Shown here piece after piece: positions 25,425 through 32,401 of a DNA stretch of 42,199 nucleotides. Both the position numbers and the translations under genes were made by a program. Numbering within the stretch: the stretch's first letter is position 1; the number at the start of each line of letters is the position of its first letter. The notes beneath the pieces were generated by a model. The model was not told the origin of the DNA and did not search any database. It saw nothing but the letters and a program-made list of their open reading frames with translations. Source of the stretch: CAWUKV01 sp963923025 (lineage in GTDB: Bacteria > Cyanobacteriota > Cyanobacteriia > Phormidesmidales > Phormidesmidaceae); the NCBI GenBank assembly GCA_963923025.1, contig CAWUKV010000014.1, positions 1-42,199 of the forward strand, in the 5' to 3' direction.

Positions 25425-26594
25425 ATGTCTTCGTCTACCCGTCAGCGCCTGACTCAAGCAGCACTAGATCTGTTTCTCTCCCAAGGCGTTAGCCAGACTA
25501 CGACCCGTCAGATCGCTGACCAGGCTGGCGTTAACGAAGCCACGCTGTTTCGCAACTTTGGCAATAAGTACGGCTTACTTCTGGCGATGCTGCAGGAGTC
25601 ACCCATGGTTCTATCCACGCCGCCTCAGCTAGAGCCGGACCAGCCTGCAGCCGCCTTAAAGCGCTATGCCGAGGTCTGTCTGCAAGCGTTGGAGCAATTT
25701 CCTAGCTTTGTCCGTTCTGTTATTGGCGAGGCCGACCACTATTCTGAAGCGCAGCTCCAGATTTTGCGCGCTCGGCTGATGGACCTGCGACAGGACATGG
25801 CCGAGCACCTAGAACACCTGTTGGGCGATAGTGCTCGTCTGCCTACCGACGATGCCGCAGGCTGTCTGGGGGCATTATTAGTGGGGTATGTAGTAATTGA
25901 AGCAACCAGTGGCTACTCGATCTGGTCAGAGCGAGATGACTTTCTCTCCGTGTTAACGGCGGCTTTTGTTGATAAATCAGAGGCAGAAACCCCAGCGACA
26001 GAGCAAGCCGCTGCTATGCCGCCGGTTCAAGATTTACCCGCTGCATGGGTTCATCAAGTGCTTAAGCAGGCCAAAGCTAACAGCTTTCAAGACCAGGCGA
26101 TGGCCTTGGTGATGTTCGGTGCAGGATTACGCCCGGCAGAACTGTCCACGCTGTTGCGATCGCACCACATCAGCGATAAGTCTCAGCACGTGCTCCAGGT
26201 TGTCACCCCAGACGGCAGTCGGCAGGTTCCCATTAACCAATGGATTTTGGGTAAGCGCTATGGGTCTTACACGAGCAACCCACTGACCAAGTGGCTCAAA
26301 AACCGTAAAGACGGTGCTGCGCATTTGTTTGTGAACGATACGGGAGCGCCGCTGTCAGCTCAGGAGATTCAAACGCGATGGGACCGATGGTGGCAGGGTA
26401 TTGATGTGGGAACAGACCCACCTGTCCCCATACAGGCCCGCCAAACCTGGTGTGTCGAAATGCTGATGCGCGGTATTAGTCTGGAAAATTTAAGCATTCT
26501 TGCGGGGTGTGAGGTTGCCGAACTGCGGCCCTACGCACAACGGGGACGAGAAAAAAGTGCGATCGCGGCTGCCACGCAGCTTGACAAGAAGTAA
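25425..26594 (+). CDS. TetR regulator fused to a tyrosine-recombinase-like domain
   Basis: A 389-residue protein with two parts. Residues 5-50 are a TetR helix-turn-helix (RQRLTQAALDLFLSQGVSQT, then IADQAGVNEATLFRNFGNKYG), and about 70-182 the helical TetR ligand-binding region. After a Glu/Ala/Pro linker, residues 205-380 follow the tyrosine-recombinase catalytic fold: GAGLRPAELSTLL with box I Arg236, the beta-strand block VTPDGSRQVPI, LFVNDTGAPLS, PIQARQTWCVEMLMRGISLE with box II Arg339, and a candidate Tyr370 in RPYAQR. The His three before Arg339 is Ile336 and the later His/Trp position is Cys362, so recombinase activity is doubtful. ATG 25425 is chosen because the frame upstream runs through both operators. 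The DNA-sharing, divergent desC gene is the likely target. The architecture is unusual for TetR. Confidence 0.85.
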   Translation: MSSSTRQRLTQAALDLFLSQGVSQTTTRQIADQAGVNEATLFRNFGNKYGLLLAMLQESPMVLSTPPQLEPDQPAAALKRYAEVCLQALEQFPSFVRSVIGEADHYSEAQLQILRARLMDLRQDMAEHLEHLLGDSARLPTDDAAGCLGALLVGYVVIEATSGYSIWSERDDFLSVLTAAFVDKSEAETPATEQAAAMPPVQDLPAAWVHQVLKQAKANSFQDQAMALVMFGAGLRPAELSTLLRSHHISDKSQHVLQVVTPDGSRQVPINQWILGKRYGSYTSNPLTKWLKNRKDGAAHLFVNDTGAPLSAQEIQTRWDRWWQGIDVGTDPPVPIQARQTWCVEMLMRGISLENLSILAGCEVAELRPYAQRGREKSAIAAATQLDKK

Positions 26595-26885
26595 CAAACG
26601 ATCCAAAGAGAGAATGGCTGGGGCACAGTCCGAGGTGGAGGCGAAGCGCGTTCCATGCCCGTTTCAATATGCCATCAAGTCAGACTTTAGAAGTCAGGAG
26701 ATATATAGCTAGCGCCATTTACGTTGGGACACCAAGCACGGCGATCCTGCTTGGCATAGAATCCTACGTTGTCGCAGCCTTGTCCTAAGGTTACTGGTGG
26801 CTATAGAAGATAGGCCTATTCTGATTCTCTCTCCTGTCTTCTAACCACACAGCTAATGCTGGACCCCATTCGATACTTGCCCTGC
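26595..26885. other. 291-base gap with a small hairpin
   Basis: CCAAGCA (26732-26738) pairs with TGCTTGG (26748-26754) around a 9-base loop, without a T-run. It lies between the ends of convergent genes. No gene was recognised. Confidence 0.35.
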
Positions 26886-27089
26886 CTAAGCGGCTCGATC
26901 AAACAAACTGTCCAGATAGAGATTGCTGAGCTGTTGATTGCTGACGCCGTTTTGCATGAGAAACAGCGATAGCGCTGCTTGGAAGACTCGATTTTGATGC
27001 CACAGCGTGTGCGAATCCAAATATTGTTGTAGCGACTGGTAAAGCTCTTCGGGAACGTCAACCAGCAAACTAACGGGATGAGTTGTCAT
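26886..27089 (-). CDS. DUF2811-like small protein
   Basis: A 67-residue protein: VSLLVDVPEELYQSLQQYLD, then WHQNRVFQAALSLFLMQNG, then a Leu-rich end. This matches a cyanobacterial family (DUF2811), whose members read xDxPEELxxSLxxYLxxHxxWDQDRxFxxALSLFLxQ. The pattern of a short strand followed by two helices resembles ribbon-helix-helix DNA-binding proteins, which would suggest a small regulator, but this is not established. An AAGGA precedes the ATG by eight bases. It reads away from the repeat-rich block upstream of the parM-like gene, so that block could drive both directions. Confidence 0.75.
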   Translation of the reverse strand: MTTHPVSLLVDVPEELYQSLQQYLDSHTLWHQNRVFQAALSLFLMQNGVSNQQLSNLYLDSLFDRAA

Positions 27090-27331
27090 CAGAAAATCCT
27101 TCTTGTCATGGTAGATACAGCCCTGCTGAAGGGTTTCTCAACGGATTGGGAACACTCGCAGCAACAATTGGGCGATGACTGTATTGTCGGGCAGACACCA
27201 ATAACTTTTCAATGGGCAGAAAAAACACAACGGGGTTTGCGTGGATTTTCGGGGGTACGAAAGGAATAGGCTTACGCCGGATTTTGTTTACTTATCTTCA
27301 TGAACTCTCGGTAACTCTTTAAACCAGTGCA

Positions 27332-27427
27332 ATATCCACAGAAATCGCTTCAACCCCTGAAACTGTGAATAATGCTGTGGAAAACGGCCGAGACCTTGTG
27401 GAAAAACTGTGGAAACTGTGTGAGAAA
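27332..27427. repeat. Helically phased TGTGG repeats (DnaA-box-like) followed by an AT-rich stretch
   Basis: TGTGGAAAA occurs at 27376 and 27397, TGTGGAAAC at 27408, related TGTGAATAA at 27364 and TGTGAGAAA at 27419, all in one orientation. ATATCCACA (27332-27340) points the other way. Start-to-start steps are 12, 21, 11 and 11 bases, i.e. near one or two helical turns. TGTGGAAAA is the reverse complement of TTTTCCACA, the DnaA-box form reported in Synechococcus. An A/T run (about 27432-27448) follows at once, like an unwinding element. It may be an origin, or the centromere of the ParM-like module. Confidence 0.65.
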
Positions 27428-27479
27428 CCCGAATATATATAAAAAAATGCAACAGTTCTAAAGTTGTCCATATCTGAAC

Positions 27480-27531
27480 GTATACAGATTTTTCGCACAG
27501 TGTATACAAATGTGTTGAAGCTGTGTACAAA
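27480..27531. repeat. Three GTATAC/GTAC palindromes at exact 22-base spacing
   Basis: GTATAC centred at 27482.5, GTATAC centred at 27504.5 (inside GTGTATACAAA) and GTAC centred at 27526.5 (inside GTGTACAAA). Two helical turns separate each pair, placing sites on one face of the DNA, as in partition or iteron sites. Confidence 0.6.
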
Positions 27532-27590
27532 GCGACTTCCAGCGGATGACTACTGAGTTGATGCTGATTTTCGGGCGGGGACAGATGGGG

Positions 27591-27619
27591 TTGCAAATTC
27601 GGGATGGTTTAAGTATGGT
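27591..27619 (+). promoter_or_regulatory. Candidate promoter of the parM-like gene
   Basis: TTGCAA (27591-27596), 17-base spacer, TATGGT (27614-27619). It lies 58 bases before the ATG at 27677, and a short GGGGA/TCCCC hairpin lies in the leader. Confidence 0.45.
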
Positions 27620-27676
27620 ATTTTTGTACTAGTTGGGGACAGTTCTCCCCACACCCCATCTTCGGTGAGGTTGACC

Positions 27677-28708
27677 ATGCCGACTGCGACTAAAACTCCC
27701 CGCACTCGCAAAGCCGCGACTACGCCTAGTCTGGCCACCCGCGTACTGGCTTTAGATGCCGGTAATTACGATTTAAAATTCTACGATGGCAACGGCCATC
27801 CCAAGGCTATCCGCTCGGTCCGGTTCCAGCTCCCCCAAGGGCGAGATGCTGTCAGCTATTCTGAGGCCTCGCCGCTGATTGAGCTGCCCGACGGCCGCCG
27901 CTATCACTTTGGCGCGCAGGCTTACAAATATCGCCGCCAGCAACAGACCGTCATCGAAAATAAGACGGACCTAGCCAAGTTGCACCTTTACGCCTGTCTG
28001 GAGCCCAAAGGACAAACGGCAGAAGAGAGTACGCTCCACCTGCTGGTGTCTACCCCCGACCCCATTCGGTCCGCTGACGACATCAAAGCTCAGCTGCTAG
28101 GGCCGCATCAGTTCAAACGCAACGGCGTTGAGATGAATGTGCAGGTGGCCTCAGTGCGGGTCGAGCGTGAAGGCATGGGGGCCTACCTCTATGCCAAGCA
28201 GCGGGGCCTGATTCCGGCTACCGGCTACACCATCGTGGTAGACATTGGCGGTGGCACCTGGCTTACCCGCCTGGTGGATGCCAACGGTGAGGTCATTGAC
28301 GAGAACGTGATGGACCGTGGCGGCACCTACGAACTAGCAACCGCGATTAGTTTTGATCGCCGCCTCACTAACGTGTTAGGCACAACCGCTGACCCGTCAG
28401 TGATCATGGATGGCTTCCGGGCCGAGCACATGTATGCCGATACCGAACTCTCCTGGTCGGGCTGGTTGGACGAATATCTTGACCCGTGGTTCAAGGGCAT
28501 CTTTCAAATGGTAAAGGCCCAGTACACTCCCTACATGGCTAGGGTTACCCGCTTCTTAGTAACGGGTGGGGGGTCACATCTGATTGCGTCGCGCCTAGAG
28601 GGTCGTCGGCTTTTTTCTGTTCTTAGCGATCCACAGTTTGCCAACGTCCAAGGATTGTTTTCTGTTTCGACCGATAACCAGCTATGTATGACAACAAAAT
28701 CCGAATAA
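27677..28708 (+). CDS. ParM/StbA-like actin-family ATPase
   Basis: A 343-residue actin-fold protein. Phosphate-1 motif LALDAGNYDLKFYD, phosphate-2 VVDIGGGTWLT and adenosine motif FLVTGGGSHLI are in the order of ParM/StbA. ParM polymerises with ATP into filaments that push plasmid copies apart. The first 24 residues are Thr/Lys/Arg-rich and probably disordered. A GTG at 27665 is also in frame, but ATG 27677 has GAGG six bases upstream. The gene overlaps the next one by 25 bases in a different frame, typical of a coupled motor-adaptor pair. No replication gene or other plasmid gene is seen; the surrounding genes are chromosomal housekeeping genes, so this is either a chromosomal relic or a domesticated module. 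Confidence 0.88.
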   Translation: MPTATKTPRTRKAATTPSLATRVLALDAGNYDLKFYDGNGHPKAIRSVRFQLPQGRDAVSYSEASPLIELPDGRRYHFGAQAYKYRRQQQTVIENKTDLAKLHLYACLEPKGQTAEESTLHLLVSTPDPIRSADDIKAQLLGPHQFKRNGVEMNVQVASVRVEREGMGAYLYAKQRGLIPATGYTIVVDIGGGTWLTRLVDANGEVIDENVMDRGGTYELATAISFDRRLTNVLGTTADPSVIMDGFRAEHMYADTELSWSGWLDEYLDPWFKGIFQMVKAQYTPYMARVTRFLVTGGGSHLIASRLEGRRLFSVLSDPQFANVQGLFSVSTDNQLCMTTKSE

Positions 28709-28989
28709 GCAAAGACGTCATCGAAAAGGCGCAGCAGATTGCCGATGAGTGGGGATTAAAAAATCCCCGCACTGCTCTCGAGGCCGTATTTCGTAAGTAC
28801 GCTGACGAATACATGTATGGCCGCTTGGGTGGGGGTGCTGCGCTGGCGGGTCCGCCTATACCGGTTGCGGTAGCGCCTGCTGCATCGCCAGTCCTACCGG
28901 CTGTTGGCCCAACGGTCGCGCCTGTGCCTAAGTTCGAAGCATCAGGCTGTGAAGCCATTGATGCCCTGGACGATCTCTTGGCCATGTAA
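28684..28989 (+). CDS. ParR-like ribbon-helix-helix adaptor protein
   Basis: A 101-residue protein. Residues 1-45 (NKIRISKDVIEKAQQIADEW, then LKNPRTALEAVFRKYADEY) fit a ribbon-helix-helix DNA-binding fold. The middle is an Ala/Pro/Val-rich linker of about 40 residues, and the end CEAIDALDDLLAM is a short acidic amphipathic helix. This layout is that of ParR, whose N-terminus binds centromere repeats and whose C-terminal peptide caps the ParM filament. The start ATG lies inside the parM-like gene with a 25-base overlap, so translation is probably coupled. Its likely DNA sites are the phased repeats upstream of parM. There is no sequence signature strict enough to prove ParR, but position and layout agree. 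Confidence 0.7.
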   Translation: MYDNKIRISKDVIEKAQQIADEWGLKNPRTALEAVFRKYADEYMYGRLGGGAALAGPPIPVAVAPAASPVLPAVGPTVAPVPKFEASGCEAIDALDDLLAM

Positions 28990-29022
28990 GCCTTGCATGC
29001 AGGTCATGGTGCCATTGATGAC

Positions 29023-29676
29023 CTACCGGGCTGACAGGAATAGGCCGCTCTCGGTGCAAATGCCGTCGAGCGGCTGGTCCCAGTCGTCCTGGGGTACCCG
29101 AGGTAAACGGGCACATTCGAACACAATCCCTATGGTTTGTTTACCAGCCCAACGGGGATGGCTGAGCATGCGGTCATAAAAACCGCCGCCGTAGCCCAGA
29201 CGATAGCCTTTGATATCGCAGGCCACGGCTGGTACCAAGATCAGATCGACCTTACGAGGGTCGACTAGCGGTGACTGGGGCGAAGGTTCGGTAATGCCAT
29301 AGGCCCCGGACTGTAGTGGCCACTCACAGCTGGGGTACCAGCGGTGCCAGACTAGCCGTTTCCCCTCGCAGCGCGGCAAGCCCCAAGAGCGTTGCTGCTG
29401 TAGCAGCGGACTCAGATCGGGCTCGTTCCGGAAGCTGCAATAGGCCAGAATGGTCTTGGCCTGACGAAACTGGGGCCATTCGGCCAGATGCTGGCAAATC
29501 CGCTGGCTCTTTTGCCGCCAGAGCTGGGGAGGAATCGACTGGCGTGCCTTTAGCAGCGACCGGCGGAGCTTTGCTTTTTGATCGGCGCGGTTGGGCTGGT
29601 CATCGGCGGCGGAACGAGTATCCACAGGGGCAGGGTCCACGGGACGGGGGCGTAAAGCGGTGGGCTGTGAGCGCAT
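29023..29676 (-). CDS. 5-formyltetrahydrofolate cyclo-ligase
   Basis: The product closes 5-formyl-THF to 5,10-methenyl-THF with ATP, rescuing folate from a dead-end form. About 217 residues from ATG 29676. KAKLRRSLLKARQSIPPQLW is the N-terminal helix, and FRNEPDLSPLL gives the EPD block. Family signatures follow: DLILVPAVACDIKGYRLGYG, then GGGFYDRML, the Gly-rich loop that binds the substrates. The first 35 residues are a Pro/Arg-rich extension. The frame runs 49 codons further upstream into the pentapeptide gene, but ATG 29676 lies just 50 bases after that gene's stop and is preferred. The two genes share strand and order and may be one transcript. Confidence 0.88.
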   Translation of the reverse strand: MRSQPTALRPRPVDPAPVDTRSAADDQPNRADQKAKLRRSLLKARQSIPPQLWRQKSQRICQHLAEWPQFRQAKTILAYCSFRNEPDLSPLLQQQRSWGLPRCEGKRLVWHRWYPSCEWPLQSGAYGITEPSPQSPLVDPRKVDLILVPAVACDIKGYRLGYGGGFYDRMLSHPRWAGKQTIGIVFECARLPRVPQDDWDQPLDGICTESGLFLSAR

Positions 29677-29726
29677 GGGGTCGGTGACAGAGAGCGGCAA
29701 CAGAGGTCGGTAAAGCAGAACTGGCA

Positions 29727-31853
29727 CTAAAAGTAGAGCAGTAGATTGAGACCCGGAATGGTGCGCGACAGCGTCCATAGCAGTAGGGCAATGTATAGCA
29801 CACCCAGCGTCCACTGGTACCACGCCAGCCAGCTCAGCGCACCGGGCACCGACAGATCCCGTAATCTGGTGTCATTAAACCCAAATCGCAAACTGTTGTT
29901 AACGCTGAAATCAAAGTAATTCAACCAGTTCCAGCGGCGCGATCGCACCAGGCCCGTGTAGCGATTGCGAAAAAAGTAATACTCCGGCATTACCGGCAGC
30001 CGCGCAATCAACAGTCTTAGCTGGCGTTCGCTGCCGTCCTGGGTGAAGTAGCTGGGGGCGTTGGGCGGTGGCTTTGGCAGGCGCACGGCAAACAGTCCCA
30101 GCGGCGGTACCACTAAGAGGGTCAGCCCCATCAGCGTGGCACCTGGCGTGGGGCTGCTGCGGTAGATCAGAACAATGCCTGTGGTGATTAAACTCAGGTA
30201 GGTCAGCAGCGACGGTAACAGTTCAGTCAAGGAGAGGGGGGCGGCGCGATCGCGATCGGCCCACCAGTAGGTCAGGGCAAACGGCGCAATTATTACCCAA
30301 CCAACGCCAAACACTAGGCTAAAGCTGGTGCCGTACCGGCTCAGGATGAGCAGCAGTTCTAGTCCTAACCAGCGCAGCACTAGCCCAACTCTTTGTAGGC
30401 GTGACGGCGTTGTATCGGTGACAACGCGATCGCTGACCTGCCAGTAGTCCGCCGCCCCAATCTCCGGTAGCTTGAGCAGGTCGGCAGGGCGGACAAAGGG
30501 GGTGTTATCGCGGTAGTCCACAATCGCCTGAGTCTGCTCAACAGTGAGCCCCAGCCGACTGAGCTGCAAAAACGAGGCCCGGTTCAGGTCCACCGCCCGC
30601 AGCCGCTGGGCTAGCTGGCGCAGCCGCAGCTGTTGCAGCGTGAACTGGACTTGATTCGCATCGGCAATCTGCTCTAGCTGACGAAAGTTGCGAATTAGGC
30701 GCTTGAGCACGGCTTCGTTGCCGGTCAGCGCAGGGACCGAGAACTGCTGACCCAGCTGGTCCGGCGTGCCGAAAATGTGGGCGGACTGGGCGTCAAACGC
30801 GAGGTCTGGCACATTGATGATGGCATCAACTGCAAACTGGGCATCGCCAAAGTCAGCCTGCTGCTGTATCGTTGCCCCGCGCAGGTTCACGGCCTGACCA
30901 AACTGCGCCTGCCGGAGGGACAGTGGCCCGATCAAGACGGCCTCTGACAGGGTAAGGGCACTGCTAAATTGGGTTCTGGATAGCGTTAGCGCCTGTTCAA
31001 ATCGGCTTTGGTCAAAGCTAGCCGTGCCCTGCCAGTAGCTGCGCGAGAAAGTTACAGCCGATTGAAACGTAGCTTGAATAAATCGGCCTTCATCTTGAAA
31101 TTCGGCACGAGAAAAGTCGGTCTCTCCAGAAAACACCGCCTGGTTAAAGATTGCCCGACCAAAGAAAACGGCCTGCGAGAAGTTCCCGCCTTGCTGAAAC
31201 TGGGCATTTGCTGCGTCGATGCCCTTTAAAAACCGGGACTGCTGTGCCAGTAGCGGTCCTGAAATACGGCTATCTTGGGCCTCCACCTCGTTCAAAAAGT
31301 AGGTGTTACGCGCAACGACAGGGCCCGTAACTGCCGTTTCTGCCAGCGATAGTCGCCCCCGAAAAACGCTCAGCGTCGTGCGATTGGCATCTACACGATT
31401 GCGGTCTTGATCCACCTGCTGACGTGCCGCTTCGGGCAGCAGTCCCCGCAGCCCATCCCCCAGTAGCGGCGTTCGTAGGCCCAGCTGGGAGAGATCTAGC
31501 TCACCCTGGATAACGGACGACCCCAAGTCAAGGCTCAGTGGCGCGGTGCCCGTTTGCAGTGCCGATTGAGTTTGACTGTAGAATGCAGCTCTAAAGTCAT
31601 CATCCCGCAAGTCAATCTGAACGTTTTGCAGGTCAACCGTCAGCTGTCCATCTCGCTTAACGGGCTGCGCTAGTCGCTGTGCTAGCAGCGCAGGCGTTAG
31701 TGCAGGTTTGGTCGCTGCCTTTGGACCGGCCCAGGCCGGAGTCACCCAACCGTTAACGATGAGCAGCGCACTTAAAATAAGGCAGAAAACGAGGCAGACG
31801 ATCCAGCCGAGTTGTTGATATGGGCGTGCCCGGAGAAGGGTCGCTAGGCGCAT
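29727..31853 (-). CDS. Pentapeptide-like repeat / helix-hairpin-helix / multi-helix membrane protein
   Basis: A 708-residue protein with an unusual layout. Residues about 14-42 are a signal-type or membrane segment (WIVCLVFCLILSALLIVNGW) ending in PAWAG. Residues about 215-345 hold degenerate pentapeptide repeats built on F/L and A at five-residue spacing (FSQAVFFGRAIFNQAVF). Residues about 425-480 form a ComEA-like helix-hairpin-helix (DLNRASFLQLSRLGLTVEQT, then DLLKLPEIG). After that come five or so transmembrane segments between about 490 and 610 and at 680-705. A repeat domain outside the cytoplasm next to a helix-hairpin-helix is odd, because the latter normally binds DNA. It may be a protein-interaction version, as in type II secretion proteins. 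No function is known. Confidence 0.75.
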   Translation of the reverse strand: MRLATLLRARPYQQLGWIVCLVFCLILSALLIVNGWVTPAWAGPKAATKPALTPALLAQRLAQPVKRDGQLTVDLQNVQIDLRDDDFRAAFYSQTQSALQTGTAPLSLDLGSSVIQGELDLSQLGLRTPLLGDGLRGLLPEAARQQVDQDRNRVDANRTTLSVFRGRLSLAETAVTGPVVARNTYFLNEVEAQDSRISGPLLAQQSRFLKGIDAANAQFQQGGNFSQAVFFGRAIFNQAVFSGETDFSRAEFQDEGRFIQATFQSAVTFSRSYWQGTASFDQSRFEQALTLSRTQFSSALTLSEAVLIGPLSLRQAQFGQAVNLRGATIQQQADFGDAQFAVDAIINVPDLAFDAQSAHIFGTPDQLGQQFSVPALTGNEAVLKRLIRNFRQLEQIADANQVQFTLQQLRLRQLAQRLRAVDLNRASFLQLSRLGLTVEQTQAIVDYRDNTPFVRPADLLKLPEIGAADYWQVSDRVVTDTTPSRLQRVGLVLRWLGLELLLILSRYGTSFSLVFGVGWVIIAPFALTYWWADRDRAAPLSLTELLPSLLTYLSLITTGIVLIYRSSPTPGATLMGLTLLVVPPLGLFAVRLPKPPPNAPSYFTQDGSERQLRLLIARLPVMPEYYFFRNRYTGLVRSRRWNWLNYFDFSVNNSLRFGFNDTRLRDLSVPGALSWLAWYQWTLGVLYIALLLWTLSRTIPGLNLLLYF

Positions 31854-31880
31854 ACGGGGACAGAAGTCAGAAAAGCCCTA

Positions 31881-32252
31881 CTAAGCTACCATCCCTCGCT
31901 CAACTGGAAATCCTACGGCTTTCCAGGCGGCAACGCCGCCCCGCAGGCTGGCGACATTGGCATAGCCTGCCGACCGCAGTGCCTGAGCGGCTATCGTTGC
32001 CTCATCATCGTTGATGCCATAGACGTAGATGTCGCGGCTGGGCTCGAGCACTTGGCGCACGCGCTGAACCAGCTCCGAGAGGGGTAGCGAGATGGCCCCG
32101 GTGATGTGGGACTCGTTGAAGTCGGCGCGATCTCTGACGTCGATAATGGTTAACCCCGGCTCCCCCCAGTCCAGACGGGTTTTGAGGTCATACACTTGAG
32201 AAGGAGACTTGAGCGGGTCTGGTTTGGGAAAAAGGCCAAAGACGGTGTTCAT
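31881..32252 (-). CDS. Rhodanese-like domain protein lacking the catalytic cysteine
   Basis: A 123-residue single rhodanese domain from ATG 32252 (a TTG upstream is weaker). The CH2A-like block IIDVRDRADFNESHITGAIS is intact, and the C-terminal SLRGGVAAWKAVGFPVE is typical. In the active-site loop VYGINDDEA the position of the sulphur-carrying Cys is Gly79, so sulphur transfer is not expected and it is probably a binding or regulatory version. It lies 28 bases upstream of the membrane pentapeptide gene in the same direction; transcription as one unit with the cyclo-ligase is possible. MutL starts divergently 149 bases away. Confidence 0.85.
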   Translation of the reverse strand: MNTVFGLFPKPDPLKSPSQVYDLKTRLDWGEPGLTIIDVRDRADFNESHITGAISLPLSELVQRVRQVLEPSRDIYVYGINDDEATIAAQALRSAGYANVASLRGGVAAWKAVGFPVERGMVA

Positions 32253-32401
32253 GGCAGTGGGTCGCAAGTATTGAGAGATATCTATCTAGAATCTAGCTAA
32301 ATCATTCAAGAGTTTCAATTTATATTTCAAATTTTTGAATTAAGTTTCAGATTTTTTAATTTTTGCACGCGTAATGATAAAGCACAGTTACGCTTTCGGC
32401 T

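Noticed and set aside
25425..26594. A mobile integrase or integrative element
   Set aside because: The integrase-like domain lacks two catalytic positions and is fused to TetR; no attachment repeats or cargo genes were found around it.
27078..27269. A 63-codon rightward frame next to the DUF2811-like gene
   Set aside because: Its start overlaps the 5' end of the real gene on the other strand, and it has no family signal.
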